A DNA stretch of 64,000 nt from Primula veris. Taxonomy: Eukaryota > Streptophyta > Magnoliopsida > Ericales > Primulaceae. Of the stretch, positions 12,612 through 23,492 are shown in pieces. The stretch spans positions 1,679,001 to 1,743,000 of the forward strand of contig OY821744.1 of NCBI GenBank assembly GCA_963682055.1, read 5' to 3'. The translations under genes were made by a program, and so were the position numbers. Within the stretch, counting starts at the first letter, position 1; each line of letters opens with the position of its first letter. The notes beneath the pieces were generated by a model. The model worked only from the letters and a program-made list of their open reading frames with translations. It was not told where the DNA came from and did no database searches.

Positions 12612-13864
12612 TCTCCACTTTCTTGTATCTGGGATGGAGATGATTTAATCAGTCCTGCAGGAATAGAAGTGCTCATCTTCAGGTTGTTTATAGTCGAACA
12701 ACAATACCCACTGTTTGACTTATTGTAACTGAATCTTTTTTTATCTATACAATTTCTTTTTCGAGAACGATGAGTACTATTTCTTAGTCTTGTAGTTTTG
12801 CACCTTAGAGACGTATGCAAACAGTCACTTTATTTTATTGTTTTTTGGAAAGTAAAAGATGGATATGATTGGATGATGACTATAAAGATAAGAACATGTA
12901 TATACACACGAATTAGTGTACATGGACGACAAACTAACAAGACCGTAGTTTTATTCCGACATGAATGTGTTAACTGATAACCCGGCTTGTTAAACACGAG
13001 AAAAGGTTCCAAATTATAATGAATCAAAGCTGAGCCAAGTAGTGAGTTTCTCACGTAAGATGCGCTCTTTCATATAACAGATGTCTTGTATCACTCTGTT
13101 TTTTTTAAAAACCTACACAAGATTGAACAAATGAGTAACATGTAAATAATGGTTCCTGTTCTGTTCCTTAATGACGTTGAACGTGAATGCGTCTTTGTAC
13201 GACGTTTTTTTACTGAAAGATGATCCATACAATTCTCTTATGTAATTAAAAGGTGATCGGGTATCTTAACAGTTGGGAGAGAAGGAAATTGAGATTAATA
13301 CTTCTAATTGCTATAACAAGGCTCGTTGATGAAATTCGTGGAAATGCATCAGATTGGTTCTCAATGGTTCTCAATCTAAACATGAAAGTCTTGGATCATG
13401 TACACCCGTAAAAAAATGTTCAGATTTTTAACGTCTTGTATATTTCCTGCTTTTTCTCGTGTTAAAAAGAAAACCCCCGAGGCCTGAACTATGCTTCTAG
13501 TTACATAAAACAAAGCATAGAACAACAAAAACAAAAAACTAAATCCGAAGTTAGGTTACAGGTAAATCGCAGTCGTATTTTGGTCCAAGAGTAGAACAGT
13601 GCAACTGTGTAGTGTGAGCTGATAAATATGGAGTGCATCAGTACACATAATAGTGTAAGAAATTAGACATACAATACTTTTACAGATAATCATAATGTTT
13701 AGAACTGAATCCAACACTCAAAACCAATAAGAACATGCCTTCAAATACAAGTCTTTTTACGATCAGTATTATAGAAGGGAACAACCAAAAGTATGGCAGT
13801 TGTATCGTTACATGAAAAGAGAAACACAGAACGAAATATAATAATGTCTGACTAATAGTCAGAC
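12612..13864. other. Convergent intergenic region, PSMD9 (+) to F-box gene 1 (-)
   Basis: It should contain the 3' UTRs of both genes, which face each other. Open frames at 12542-12820 and 12830-13054 on the minus strand overlap the PSMD9 3' exon or have no coding character. I see no gene, RNA or transposon here. Confidence 0.5.
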
Positions 13865-15586
13865 TCAGACGGACACGAGAATGGGGCAGCCATTTCGCAA
13901 GAACAAGTTGTTACGTACTCCCTGAAGAGCATATTCAGGCGATAAAACTATGTGTTCAAGTGAAGGCCTTGAGTTCACCATCCATTCCAACAATTTAATG
14001 CTCACACACCGGCACATTGTCATGTTGATCTTTTTAATTTTCTTACAATTTTTCACGACCTCTTCTACCCCATGGCTTGTTACTCTTTGGCAGTTTTTAA
14101 TATCCAACTCCACAAGATCAGGACACCTCATTCCAATCAATAACATGCACTCATCGTCCATCTTCGTTTTTGAAGCAAAAATAGTCTGCAGCTTCAGTTT
14201 ACCATCACCATCATTCGTCCCAAAAAAGTTCGAAACATTTAAATTTGAGACATCCAAGCATCTCATTTCAGGGCAGATCCTTACAATTTCTGATATTCCA
14301 TCATCTGTTAGAAGTGGACAATCCTTTGCAAGAAGGGTCTCTATATTTGGACAAACAAAGCCAAATATCTTGAGTACTTCATCACTCATCGATTTACATG
14401 AACATATACTGAGGAATTTTACTCGGTAGTTTTTGTGTGAACACGAAAGGAGATGATTGAAAGTCCCAACGCTTGTAGAATTCATGTGAATTGTTTTGAG
14501 AAAAGGACATGTTATGGTGAGCATAAAGAAAGTGGCACTAGTCAACTTAATATTACCGTCAAGTTTAATGCAAGTAAGGGAATTAAGGTTTTGAGAGATT
14601 TCAATCATGAATTCGTCAGTGATCCATTTAACTCCAGGTCGAAAATACTCTAGATTTGGGTGAGCCATCATGAGCCTTTTTAGACCAAGGATAGTGAAAT
14701 TATTTTCACCATATCTTACCATAAAGTTTACCTTTTTAAGTAAGTGGCAGTGACTTGCAATGGAACAAAGAACGGCATCAGAGATTTCCATGCCGAATAT
14801 ATTGATTTCTTCAAGCTTTCTTGCATAAGAAATAGAATTTTCAATGGTGAATTGATGCTCACCATTCGTACGAGATATAGCCCAGAAATTGAATATGAAG
14901 GAGGTTAACATAGAACTATGCCGCATAATAAAGCCAATACCATTTTCAGTCAAACGGAGGCATCTGGCAATCTTAATATGCGTCAAGTTAAGACAATTGG
15001 ATGAGAGCGAAACAAGAGATTTATCGGTAATTTCACTACAATTCATAAGAGATATCTTCACCAACCCCTTTAGCTTTAATGACATCACCTCTATCCCATC
15101 ATCTGTAACGGATGTGCAACCAGGAATTGCCATTATTCCGAGTTCTTTTAAGCAAGGAAAAATATCAGCTAGAGAAATCAAGTCATCATCACACGACGGA
15201 GCTGTTACAAATAATTTCTTTACAGTCTTCATTTCCATACCCAAGCCTTGAAGACGATTTATACCAAGAGTTTTTGCAAATGAAATTTGAAGGGATTCAA
15301 GTTGTAGACCGGATCGTGATAAGTGATTAATCAAACAAACGAGTTCTTCATGAGTTTTTTTTTCTATGTCTACGCTCTTAAGCTGTGGGAACCGTTCAAG
15401 AAGTCTAGCAAATTGATGCGATGATAAGTTTTTAGTTCTTAAACTAGACTTTATTCCGTTTGTGATTGAGAGGAATGCCTTACAAACTGAAGATAATGAG
15501 GCAATATCAAGGTGATTTTCTGTCAATTTTTTAAAGACAAGTTCCCAGCAATCATCATCTAGTAAATCTCCACATCTTTGTTTCAT
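13865..15586 (-). CDS. F-box/LRR-repeat protein, long type, copy 1
   Basis: An intronless frame of 573 codons. Residues about 7-50 form an F-box (LLDDDCWELVFKKL, then ASLSSVCKAFLSITNG), the segment that binds SKP1 in SCF ubiquitin ligases. The rest is a solenoid of Cys-containing leucine-rich repeats with units such as LKGLVKISLMNCSEITDKSL and CPEMRCLDVSNLN, the substrate-binding part in this class. The start ATG aligns with copies 2, 3 and 4. Its target is unknown. It is the first of a head-to-tail array, with flanking DNA duplicated as well. The full length and absence of stops suggest a working gene. A probable 5'-UTR intron donor is at 16251. Confidence 0.88.
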   Translation of the reverse strand: MKQRCGDLLDDDCWELVFKKLTENHLDIASLSSVCKAFLSITNGIKSSLRTKNLSSHQFARLLERFPQLKSVDIEKKTHEELVCLINHLSRSGLQLESLQISFAKTLGINRLQGLGMEMKTVKKLFVTAPSCDDDLISLADIFPCLKELGIMAIPGCTSVTDDGIEVMSLKLKGLVKISLMNCSEITDKSLVSLSSNCLNLTHIKIARCLRLTENGIGFIMRHSSMLTSFIFNFWAISRTNGEHQFTIENSISYARKLEEINIFGMEISDAVLCSIASHCHLLKKVNFMVRYGENNFTILGLKRLMMAHPNLEYFRPGVKWITDEFMIEISQNLNSLTCIKLDGNIKLTSATFFMLTITCPFLKTIHMNSTSVGTFNHLLSCSHKNYRVKFLSICSCKSMSDEVLKIFGFVCPNIETLLAKDCPLLTDDGISEIVRICPEMRCLDVSNLNVSNFFGTNDGDGKLKLQTIFASKTKMDDECMLLIGMRCPDLVELDIKNCQRVTSHGVEEVVKNCKKIKKINMTMCRCVSIKLLEWMVNSRPSLEHIVLSPEYALQGVRNNLFLRNGCPILVSV

Positions 15587-16659
15587 GGTAAATGATCTCG
15601 TGTGGAACCCAATACCTTGATAAGGAGAAATTCAAGCAAAGGCTGATGATAAAAATTAAAAATAAAACCTTGATTTCAGAAAGTACGTAAATTTTATGTA
15701 AATTATATAGTCAATAACCTAGATTCGTGAAACGCTTGATACTTTTCTAGTTTGTATAGATCGAAAAACATCGATAATGATTCTGTTCAGACGAAAACTA
15801 GTTTAATCCTGTATAGAAAGAAGTATGCACACAAGCTTGATTTGTTTATAAACATAATTCAACTTTTTCGTCATAACTAAGTTACTAATGAATTTGACCC
15901 AAGTTCCTTTCTAACATTAAAAAATTTAGCACCTTCTTTTACTCCAAAATCGACCCTCGCAAAACATTTAACCTGATATCCCCACTCAAGAGATGCAACC
16001 TAATTGAAGATATATCATAGATTTGTAACCCCATGAATATTATTCACTTAACTGGTAAAGATACTCCAAAGAATAGGTTAAACTAAATAGATGATGAAAA
16101 CGAGCTCTTAATATAATGATAATAATTAGAACAATAAACTGTGTCTGCACCATTTATTAACTAAATTACTAGAGAAACAAAAAGAACATTTCAAAATGTT
16201 AACTAACATAGTAATTTCTAAGTATATAAAAATGGACAAATAAAAGCAAACCTTAATAATCACTGCAAATAGCTTCTCTAATCACATAGGGGTTTAGTTG
16301 ATCACTGCTAATCCATTAGTTTTGTATTTGAAGGAGAAAAAAAAGAAGAAAAAGTAGTAGTATAGCCTCTTTTTCTCTTTTGTTCTTTTCCTTTTTTTTC
16401 TTCAACTTTGTTGTTCTCTTTCATTAGCTACTTAGATGATTAACTTTGTTTAATTCAGAAACAAAAATATGATTAACTAGGCTAAGCAAGCTCAATTCAT
16501 TGGTGCTAAATTTCAACCTTGATTAGGACCCCTACTACCACCTGTTGTTTTCTCAGTGGAATTTGAATAAAATACTATTTGTTTTCGTTATCTTTCCTCG
16601 TCAGATCTATGGCACAGTCATTAGTATCGACCACTAGCTTTAAAATATCCTGTATTTTA
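15587..16659 (-). promoter_or_regulatory. Upstream region of F-box copy 1 with a probable 5'-UTR intron
   Basis: On the minus strand a conserved block reads GTGATTATTAAG|GTTTGCTTTTATTTGTCC, with the possible donor at 16251. The same block recurs at about 35078 and 36528 (long-type units) and a related one at 40693. Near the start codon TTATCAAG|GTATTGG offers an acceptor. A 5'-UTR intron of about 0.65 kb is inferred; only transcript data could confirm it. The segment 16300-16640 recurs at about 37440-37660. Confidence 0.4.
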
Positions 16660-16737
16660 ATTTTGATATAAGTTTTTTATTGCTCAAAATTACATATATT
16701 TTTATAATTTATAATTAATAGGAACGGAGTGAGTAAT
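16660..16737. mobile_element. Stowaway-like MITE fragment
   Basis: TTTTGATATAAGTTTTTTAT, AAAATTACATATATTTTTAT and the end AGGAACGGAGTGAGTA match the right half of the MITE at 1730-1964. The left half is absent. Confidence 0.5.
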
Positions 16738-17275
16738 AACGAGAGTATAGTAACGTTCAGACTTTAGTAAGGTCATAATTATTAATTTGAATTTATCACA
16801 AGCTTATAAGTAAAATATATAGTAATGCATGTAGGGAAAGTTATAATGTTTTACTCTTGTAATTGTTATGAAGTTATAAGGTTTAACTCTTGTAATTGTT
16901 ATGTAGTTTGTGTCGACCATTGTGACTTCTTTTGATATCGGTTTATCTAGCTTGGTCTGTACTTTTATGTTATTATTACTAGATAACATAAGTAAAAAGG
17001 AGACACACGAGGTGTTTGGGATATGATATGAATGGTTTAGGGTAGCTCCTAATAAAATGTGGTCGTCCTTCCGGGTCCGTATACTATATTAATGTGAGTG
17101 GTTTTGTCTTGCTATTATAAAGTATCATGTTGTATTTTTTTTAACAAGTAGTTCTAATTTTTATTATTTTTAAAGTACTATTTATATATTTACTTGTTGA
17201 TGTTCACATCATTTTAAGAAAAATAAACGAATAAAAAGATATAATATGGTTCACGTGTAAGTTGGAGAGAGAATG

Positions 17276-17398
17276 TTATTTCGGGGAGGTCCGACAAGAA
17301 AGTAGTTTATTTCGGGAAGCCCGACAAGAACGCGTACGTAGTTTATTTTGAGAAGTCCGACAAGAAAGTAGTTTATTTCGGAGATTCCGATAAGAAAT
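17276..17398 (+). repeat. Four imperfect tandem units of 30-36 bp next to a retroelement insertion
   Basis: The unit TTATTTCGGGAAGTCCGACA plus AGAAAGTAGT occurs four times with small changes; the second unit carries a 6-base addition (GCGTAC). The LTR element begins inside the fourth unit, whose last five bases GAAAT are the target-site duplication. Confidence 0.8.
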
Positions 17399-18663
17399 TG
17401 TTGAACATGAGTTCAATAATGATTTTGATTATAACCTTGATTATGTTTTAATGATTTTACTATTTCTCTATTTCATTGATATAATGCTTGTCTTTTCCAA
17501 AGAAGAGAAAATGCACATTTCAGGTCGTTAAATGATAGAGCATTCGATAACGAAGCCATAGGTTCAAGCGGAACCAAAATCGGAGCTAAAACGAAGAAGT
17601 TACGGGCGTTCGAAGAACACCGAGAACTGCCAGAATAAACGACCGATCGCCAGCATCAACGACCGATCGTTTCAGTGCGAAAATATTCCAGTGAGTCCAT
17701 TGAAAAAACGACCGATCGTTTTCAGAAAACGACCGATCGTCTGTCTGAAAACGACCGATCGTCTGTAGAAAACGACCGATCGTTTTCTACAGATTTCGAA
17801 AACAGCTTTTCAGCAATTTCTGGAAAATAGCTTAAAACTTCTGAAAAATAGCCTCAACCACTGCCAACGGTCATAACACAGAAAAACAGACTTTGGTGAT
17901 TATATAAACCAACCCAATTCACTTTCCAAAGTCACCAATTACATCCATTGCTCCCACAATCAATCCTTCAACCTCTCTCATATACAAAAACCCAAAATCA
18001 CCATTTTGGTGAAAGATTTCGAAAAGAGAGAAATTGAAGATAAATCGATACAAGCTCCAACAAAGATCAAACATCATCAAAACCACAAATTAGCTTATTT
18101 AAGAAGCAATCAATTGTGGGTGTTGTTTTAATTTTTCGACAAAATTGTAAAGAGCGTTTTATAAGCTCATTGTGAGTGAGTGTTTGGGTAGAAGCTTTTA
18201 AGCCAAAGTGTTGGTTAAAAGTTCTAGGTTAAACACTTGGGTACTCATAGATTGAGGGGGAGTCATTGACTCATTAGACGTGTACGCTTGCACTTGAATC
18301 AAGAGTAGGAACCTCGGGTAGAGGGTGAGCCAATCGGTCGATTGAGCTCAATAGGATTTGTAATATCCGCAAGAAGATTTTTAGTGAAATACTCGGTAGT
18401 ACCGAGAAGAGGACGTAGGCGCGTTTGCCGAACCTCTATAAATCGCGGTGTCAATTCCTTTCCCTTACTTTTACTTTCCGCACTTAATTATTGCTTATTT
18501 CGTGCATGCGTTTAGAACTTTTAGTATTATAATAACTTTTGTTAAACGCATAAGATTAGAATTGCGATAGTTGGGTGATTAGTTGCATAGAATTTTAATT
18601 AGGCGAAAATCGCCAAATCCTTATTCACCCCCCCTCTAAGGATTAGCCGCATCCGGGCCAACA
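17399..18663 (+). repeat. 5' LTR of the gag-only element
   Basis: A likely TATA box, TATATAAACC, is at 17901-17910. Upstream, between about 17639 and 17785, six copies of ACGACCGATCG form an enhancer-like array. The LTR ends CCGGGCCAACA. It is the same as 21209-22473 except at one position. Confidence 0.95.
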
Positions 18664-18665
18664 AT

Positions 18666-18677
18666 TGGTATCAGAGC
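18666..18677 (+). promoter_or_regulatory. Primer binding site, initiator tRNA-Met
   Basis: TGGTATCAGAGC, two bases after the 5' LTR, is the standard primer site of plant Copia elements and matches the 3' end of tRNA-iMet. Confidence 0.92.
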
Positions 18678-18725
18678 CGAGGCTCTTGCATATAGGAATC
18701 TAACGATTTTAGAGTTAAGATCCCG

Positions 18726-20942
18726 ATGGCTAATTTATACAATTTCGCATCCGGCATGGCTTCATCACCCAATACACCTCCATATTTTGATGGAATAAAT
18801 TTTTCATATTGGAAGGATAGGATGAGCATGTTTTTACAAAGCTTTAATGTTAAACTTTGGATGACCATTAAAGTAGGATATTCCGCACCTACATCCGAAA
18901 ATAGCGAGAACCAAATACCCGTAGAGGACCTAGATAATGCTCAACTAGAAGCCTACTCTACCAACGCCAAAGCGATGTACGCTATTGTTTGTGCCGTTTC
19001 TCCTAACGAGTACAACAAAATTTCCGCTTGTAAAACCGCTAAGGCTATGTGGGATAAGTTAGTAGTTATGCACGAGGGAACTAACCAAGTTAAGGATTGC
19101 AAACTCCAACTTTTAGTTCATGACTACGAACTTTTTAAAATGAGCGAGGGTGAAACTATTTCCGATATGCTTGCTAGGTTTACAACTATTACTAATGGAT
19201 TAACATCTCTTGGTAAGTATTTGTCTTGTAAGGAAATGGTCTCAAAGGTGATTCGGAGCTTGCCGAAGGAATGGGAACCAAAGGTCACCGCAATTCAAGA
19301 GGCGCACGACATGAACACATACTCTCTTGATGCATTGACGGGTTCGCTCATTACACACGAGATCACCCTCAATAGTCACAAGCCAATCTCGAAAAAGAGG
19401 GAGATAGCTTTCAAAGGAACAACTTGTGACGAAAGCGATGAGCTATCCAATGACGACGAAAATTCAATGAAAATCTTTCGAATCGTCAAGGAAATTCTAA
19501 AGCTAAAGGACCAACGCAAACATAAAGGTAAATCGTCAAATAATTCAATTTATTCTAACGATTTTGTTTGCTATACATGTGGCAAGGAAGGACACATGGC
19601 GAGAGATTGCCTTAAGAATCGCAAGAGCAAAGGAAAGAAGAAGATATACGCTTCAAGCTCTAGCGATAGCTCCGACCAAGATGAAGTCGCGCATCTTGGT
19701 TGCTATATAGCCATGGAAGACAACAATGAGCCAAACCAATCATCTTCAAGTGAAAGTGAAACCGATGAGGTAAACGATCTATCCTACGATGATTTACTTC
19801 ATATGTGCGATGTTTACTCTAAAAAGTTTCCCAAACTTGTCGAAAAGGTCGACTCTCTTAAAAGGATAAATTCTTCTCTCAATGAAGAAATAAGATCCTT
19901 AAAAAGAGATAAAAATGAAAATGAGTCTATTCCTACATCGTCATTCTCTTTACATGATATAGATGACGAAAAGGAAGACTTGAAAGACAAAAACAATGAT
20001 CTCGTTATTCATAATAAGTCTTTACAAACCGAGATCAATTTTCTTAAAAATGAATTCTCTAGACTTACTAAAACTCTTTCAAAACCATCTTCTTTAGATT
20101 GTAATTTATTAGAAAATTTTGAAGAGTTAAAGGATGCTTTCGATAAAGTTAAAAGCAAAAACAAGGTTTTAAGTTCTCATGCTTTTAACTTAAATGACAA
20201 GGTCAAGGTGTTAGAAACCAAGAATGAATCGTTGAAAACTAAAAACAACGATCTTGTCATTTCTATTGAAAAACTTAATTTAACAATTTCAAAGTTTTCT
20301 AAGGGTAAAACCGTTTTAGATAACATTTTGAGTTGTCAAAAAGATGTAAATGATAAGAGCGGTTTAGGTTTTGATTGCATTGGTTCTACTTCTAACAAAA
20401 CCCGCTTCGTTAAAGCCTCTAATTTTTATAAAACTCCTACTCCGCCTAAACAAGAGGTTGTTTTTACAAAAGGGAGTACTTCCAAGATTTTTCAAAAATC
20501 TTTTAGTGATAGAAAAGGGTTAGGTTTTAAAACCAAATTGGATACTCCGAAAACCTTTTCCAAAACTTCGTATAACTCTCGTTATACTAAAAAGTCTAAA
20601 CATTGTGTACATTGTAGTAGAAATGAGCATATTTCTTCTAGATGTCCTTATCGCTTTCATGTTAGTAGAAGCGATTTGAAATGGGTAGTAAAGACCCGAG
20701 CCACTAACAATGTCGGACCCAAAAGAAATTGGGTACAAAAAGACAAATCTTGTGTTGTAGGTATCTCCATCCAAAAGGAGAAAATCAACAAATGGTTGGC
20801 AACGCCGACAAAAGCCGTGGAAGTCAAGAAGATCGACTCCACCATCAAGAATGAAGTGCCGTTGATCGACAAAGGTGGAAGGCATACCAACAAATGGTAT
20901 CACCTATTTGGAATCGGCAACGCTCAATGCAAATGCCATTAG
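18726..20942 (+). CDS. Copia gag polyprotein of the non-autonomous element
   Basis: A 738-codon frame beginning 63 bp after the LTR. The N-terminus has the Copia gag signature (PPYFDGINFSYWKDRM, then AKAMWDKLVVMHEG and GLTSLGKYLSCKEMV, UBN2-type). A CCHC knuckle CYTCGKEGHMARDC is at residues 282-295. Acidic and Lys-rich coiled-coil-like stretches occupy about 370-560. A second knuckle-like motif with CVHC and SSRC lies near 627-640, followed by GPKRNWVQK. The last 70 residues look unrelated to pol. The protein would form virus-like particles in the cytoplasm. The frame is intact, consistent with recent activity using helper functions. Confidence 0.9.
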   Translation: MANLYNFASGMASSPNTPPYFDGINFSYWKDRMSMFLQSFNVKLWMTIKVGYSAPTSENSENQIPVEDLDNAQLEAYSTNAKAMYAIVCAVSPNEYNKISACKTAKAMWDKLVVMHEGTNQVKDCKLQLLVHDYELFKMSEGETISDMLARFTTITNGLTSLGKYLSCKEMVSKVIRSLPKEWEPKVTAIQEAHDMNTYSLDALTGSLITHEITLNSHKPISKKREIAFKGTTCDESDELSNDDENSMKIFRIVKEILKLKDQRKHKGKSSNNSIYSNDFVCYTCGKEGHMARDCLKNRKSKGKKKIYASSSSDSSDQDEVAHLGCYIAMEDNNEPNQSSSSESETDEVNDLSYDDLLHMCDVYSKKFPKLVEKVDSLKRINSSLNEEIRSLKRDKNENESIPTSSFSLHDIDDEKEDLKDKNNDLVIHNKSLQTEINFLKNEFSRLTKTLSKPSSLDCNLLENFEELKDAFDKVKSKNKVLSSHAFNLNDKVKVLETKNESLKTKNNDLVISIEKLNLTISKFSKGKTVLDNILSCQKDVNDKSGLGFDCIGSTSNKTRFVKASNFYKTPTPPKQEVVFTKGSTSKIFQKSFSDRKGLGFKTKLDTPKTFSKTSYNSRYTKKSKHCVHCSRNEHISSRCPYRFHVSRSDLKWVVKTRATNNVGPKRNWVQKDKSCVVGISIQKEKINKWLATPTKAVEVKKIDSTIKNEVPLIDKGGRHTNKWYHLFGIGNAQCKCH

Positions 20943-21106
20943 CGAGCGGACTCAACATCACATATTCGGTAGACTCTACTCTTTTATATTTACATATATG
21001 TGATTAGTTGGGTATATGGTTAATAATTCCATTTTTCATGTCTTGGTTGTTTCGTTGAAAACCCTCCACAAAACCCCATATTTTTTTATTGCATTTTGAT
21101 AATGCC

Positions 21107-21208
21107 AAAGGGGGAGAAAAATGATATATTAATGCGTTTTATTTAAATGGAGGAGATATTTTTCTTGTAAAATCATCATTAGTTTGTCATAATCAAAATG
21201 GGGGAGAT
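21107..21208 (+). promoter_or_regulatory. Multiple polypurine tracts before the 3' LTR
   Basis: AAAGGGGGAGAAAAA near 21107, AAATGGAGGAGATA near 21147 and AAAATGGGGGAGA ending at 21208 precede the 3' LTR. Repeated tracts of this sort mark the Sirevirus lineage. The last abuts the LTR and is the likely plus-strand primer. Confidence 0.7.
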
Positions 21209-22473
21209 TGTTGAACATGAGTTCAATAATGATTTTGATTATAACCTTGATTATGTTTTAATGATTTTACTATTTCTCTATTTCATTGATATAATGCTTG
21301 TCTTTTCCAAAGAAGAGAAAATGCACATTTCAGATCGTTAAATGATAGAGCATTCGATAACGAAGCCATAGGTTCAAGCGGAACCAAAATCGGAGCTAAA
21401 ACGAAGAAGTTACGGGCGTTCGAAGAACACCGAGAACTGCCAGAATAAACGACCGATCGCCAGCATCAACGACCGATCGTTTCAGTGCGAAAATATTCCA
21501 GTGAGTCCATTGAAAAAACGACCGATCGTTTTCAGAAAACGACCGATCGTCTGTCTGAAAACGACCGATCGTCTGTAGAAAACGACCGATCGTTTTCTAC
21601 AGATTTCGAAAACAGCTTTTCAGCAATTTCTGGAAAATAGCTTAAAACTTCTGAAAAATAGCCTCAACCACTGCCAACGGTCATAACACAGAAAAACAGA
21701 CTTTGGTGATTATATAAACCAACCCAATTCACTTTCCAAAGTCACCAATTACATCCATTGCTCCCACAATCAATCCTTCAACCTCTCTCATATACAAAAA
21801 CCCAAAATCACCATTTTGGTGAAAGATTTCGAAAAGAGAGAAATTGAAGATAAATCGATACAAGCTCCAACAAAGATCAAACATCATCAAAACCACAAAT
21901 TAGCTTATTTAAGAAGCAATCAATTGTGGGTGTTGTTTTAATTTTTCGACAAAATTGTAAAGAGCGTTTTATAAGCTCATTGTGAGTGAGTGTTTGGGTA
22001 GAAGCTTTTAAGCCAAAGTGTTGGTTAAAAGTTCTAGGTTAAACACTTGGGTACTCATAGATTGAGGGGGAGTCATTGACTCATTAGACGTGTACGCTTG
22101 CACTTGAATCAAGAGTAGGAACCTCGGGTAGAGGGTGAGCCAATCGGTCGATTGAGCTCAATAGGATTTGTAATATCCGCAAGAAGATTTTTAGTGAAAT
22201 ACTCGGTAGTACCGAGAAGAGGACGTAGGCGCGTTTGCCGAACCTCTATAAATCGCGGTGTCAATTCCTTTCCCTTACTTTTACTTTCCGCACTTAATTA
22301 TTGCTTATTTCGTGCATGCGTTTAGAACTTTTAGTATTATAATAACTTTTGTTAAACGCATAAGATTAGAATTGCGATAGTTGGGTGATTAGTTGCATAG
22401 AATTTTAATTAGGCGAAAATCGCCAAATCCTTATTCACCCCCCCTCTAAGGATTAGCCGCATCCGGGCCAACA
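21209..22473 (+). repeat. 3' LTR of the gag-only element
   Basis: A copy of 17399-18663, one substitution seen. It ends GGGCCAACA and is followed by the duplication GAAAT. Confidence 0.95.
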
Positions 22474-22478
22474 GAAAT

Positions 22479-23128
22479 AAAAAAAATCCAACGTTGAGAT
22501 ATATATTAATTTAATGATTGTTAAACTAAATTTTCAACAAGGATTTATACTTATTTTTGTCCCATATTGTAAGACTTTATTACTCATTAAGCTCGTTTAG
22601 CTTACCACTCGTTTTTATAATGTTTTCAGGTATTCAGTTATAGAGTTGAGATCGAGTTAGTCGGACCAGACAGACCTTATAGACTTTAGTATTTATTTCC
22701 GCTGAATTTAAGTTACTTGTAAGAACTTGAATTTCGAAATTGTTGTTAGTGGATTTTTAATAGAAATTGATCATTTTCATTGTGTATTTTATAAATGTTT
22801 AAGTTAGTCTTTGTTTAACACGTGTCGCCACACGTGTTATTCGGCCGTGTGACTTCCTATCGGGTCTGAAATGTTACACTAACACTGAATAAACTAGGTG
22901 GAGACATAATAGAGGCGAGGCGACAATTTTCTTCATTTAGCGAGAACTATTGTGGATGCTGTAAAAGGAGGATATTTAAAAGGAAATGTTAGCCAAGCTC
23001 GTATGAACTTCCATTGATTTAATGAAATATTACACCGCTAAAATCTTACACCTTTTACGCTTTTTACGTTTTTAGCATATATCTCACAAAAAAACGCTTT
23101 AGCAAAGATTTTGCTTTTTTAAAACACT
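22479..23128. other. Non-coding flank of the F-box unit with a MITE-like piece
   Basis: GAATAAACTAGGTGGAGACA near 22888 recurs near 37718, showing this is the outer flank of a duplicated F-box unit. At 23026-23130 CGCTAAAATCTTACACC through TTTTTTAAAACACTG resembles hAT MITEs in the window (compare 54049-54208), but no target duplication could be assigned. Confidence 0.45.
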
Positions 23129-23256
23129 GCTCTAGATCGGGTTCTTCAGAACTTCCCACGCTTGTATTATCCATGGCGATTTGTTTGAGGTGACATATTT
23201 TCGAGAGTAAATAGAAAGTTGTGCTGCTTAACTTGGTTCTACCTTCAAAATTTATG
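23129..23256 (-). pseudogene. F-box/LRR relic, about 128 bp
   Basis: The segment aligns base for base with the interior of the short-type F-box genes (compare about 38850-38973): matching phrases include CTCTAGAT, CTTCCCAC, GAGTAAATAGAAAGT and GCTTAACTTGGT. It covers two LRR units and has no start or F-box. It is a remnant of a sixth copy, downstream of copy 2. Confidence 0.7.
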
Positions 23257-23492
23257 AAACAATATAATGTAAATTAATAAAAGATGTTCTCTGAACCATT
23301 TCTTGCAAAAAGTTTTCTCCTTGCAGGAAACAATTCTGTTTCAGACTGAATCCAACAACAAAAACCAATAAGAACATGCCTTAAAAAACAAGCCTTCTTA
23401 CAATCAGTATCAAACACAAGGGAACAACCAAAAGTATCGTAGTCCTACCGACATGAAAAGAGAAACACAAACCGAGATATAATGATGCCTGA

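Larger units (their letters stand above)
17399..22473 (+). mobile_element. Gag-only Sirevirus-like Copia LTR retrotransposon (TR-GAG type)
   Basis: The 5075-bp element is bounded by 1265-bp LTRs starting TGTTGAACATG and ending GGGCCAACA, with the duplication GAAAT at 17394-17398 and 22474-22478. The primer site TGGTATCAGAGC (18666-18677) fits initiator tRNA-Met. The only long frame is a gag of 738 codons. Protease, integrase, reverse transcriptase and RNase H are absent, so it must rely on enzymes from another element. Only one difference between the LTRs was seen (G at 17524, A at 21334), so it inserted recently. Repeated purine tracts before the 3' LTR and a GPKRNWVQK motif, which in Sireviruses lies just before protease, point to a Sirevirus that lost pol. 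It lies between F-box copies 1 and 2. Confidence 0.92.

Noticed and set aside
13950..15330. Plus-strand frames opposite F-box copy 1 (and likewise 23578-24879 and 43282-43992)
   Set aside because: They are antisense shadows of the LRR coding sequence and repeat in every paralogue for that reason.
17639..17785. A CRISPR-like array because of regularly repeated ACGACCGATCG
   Set aside because: The repeats are short, spacers are uneven and related, and they lie in an LTR of a plant retroelement.
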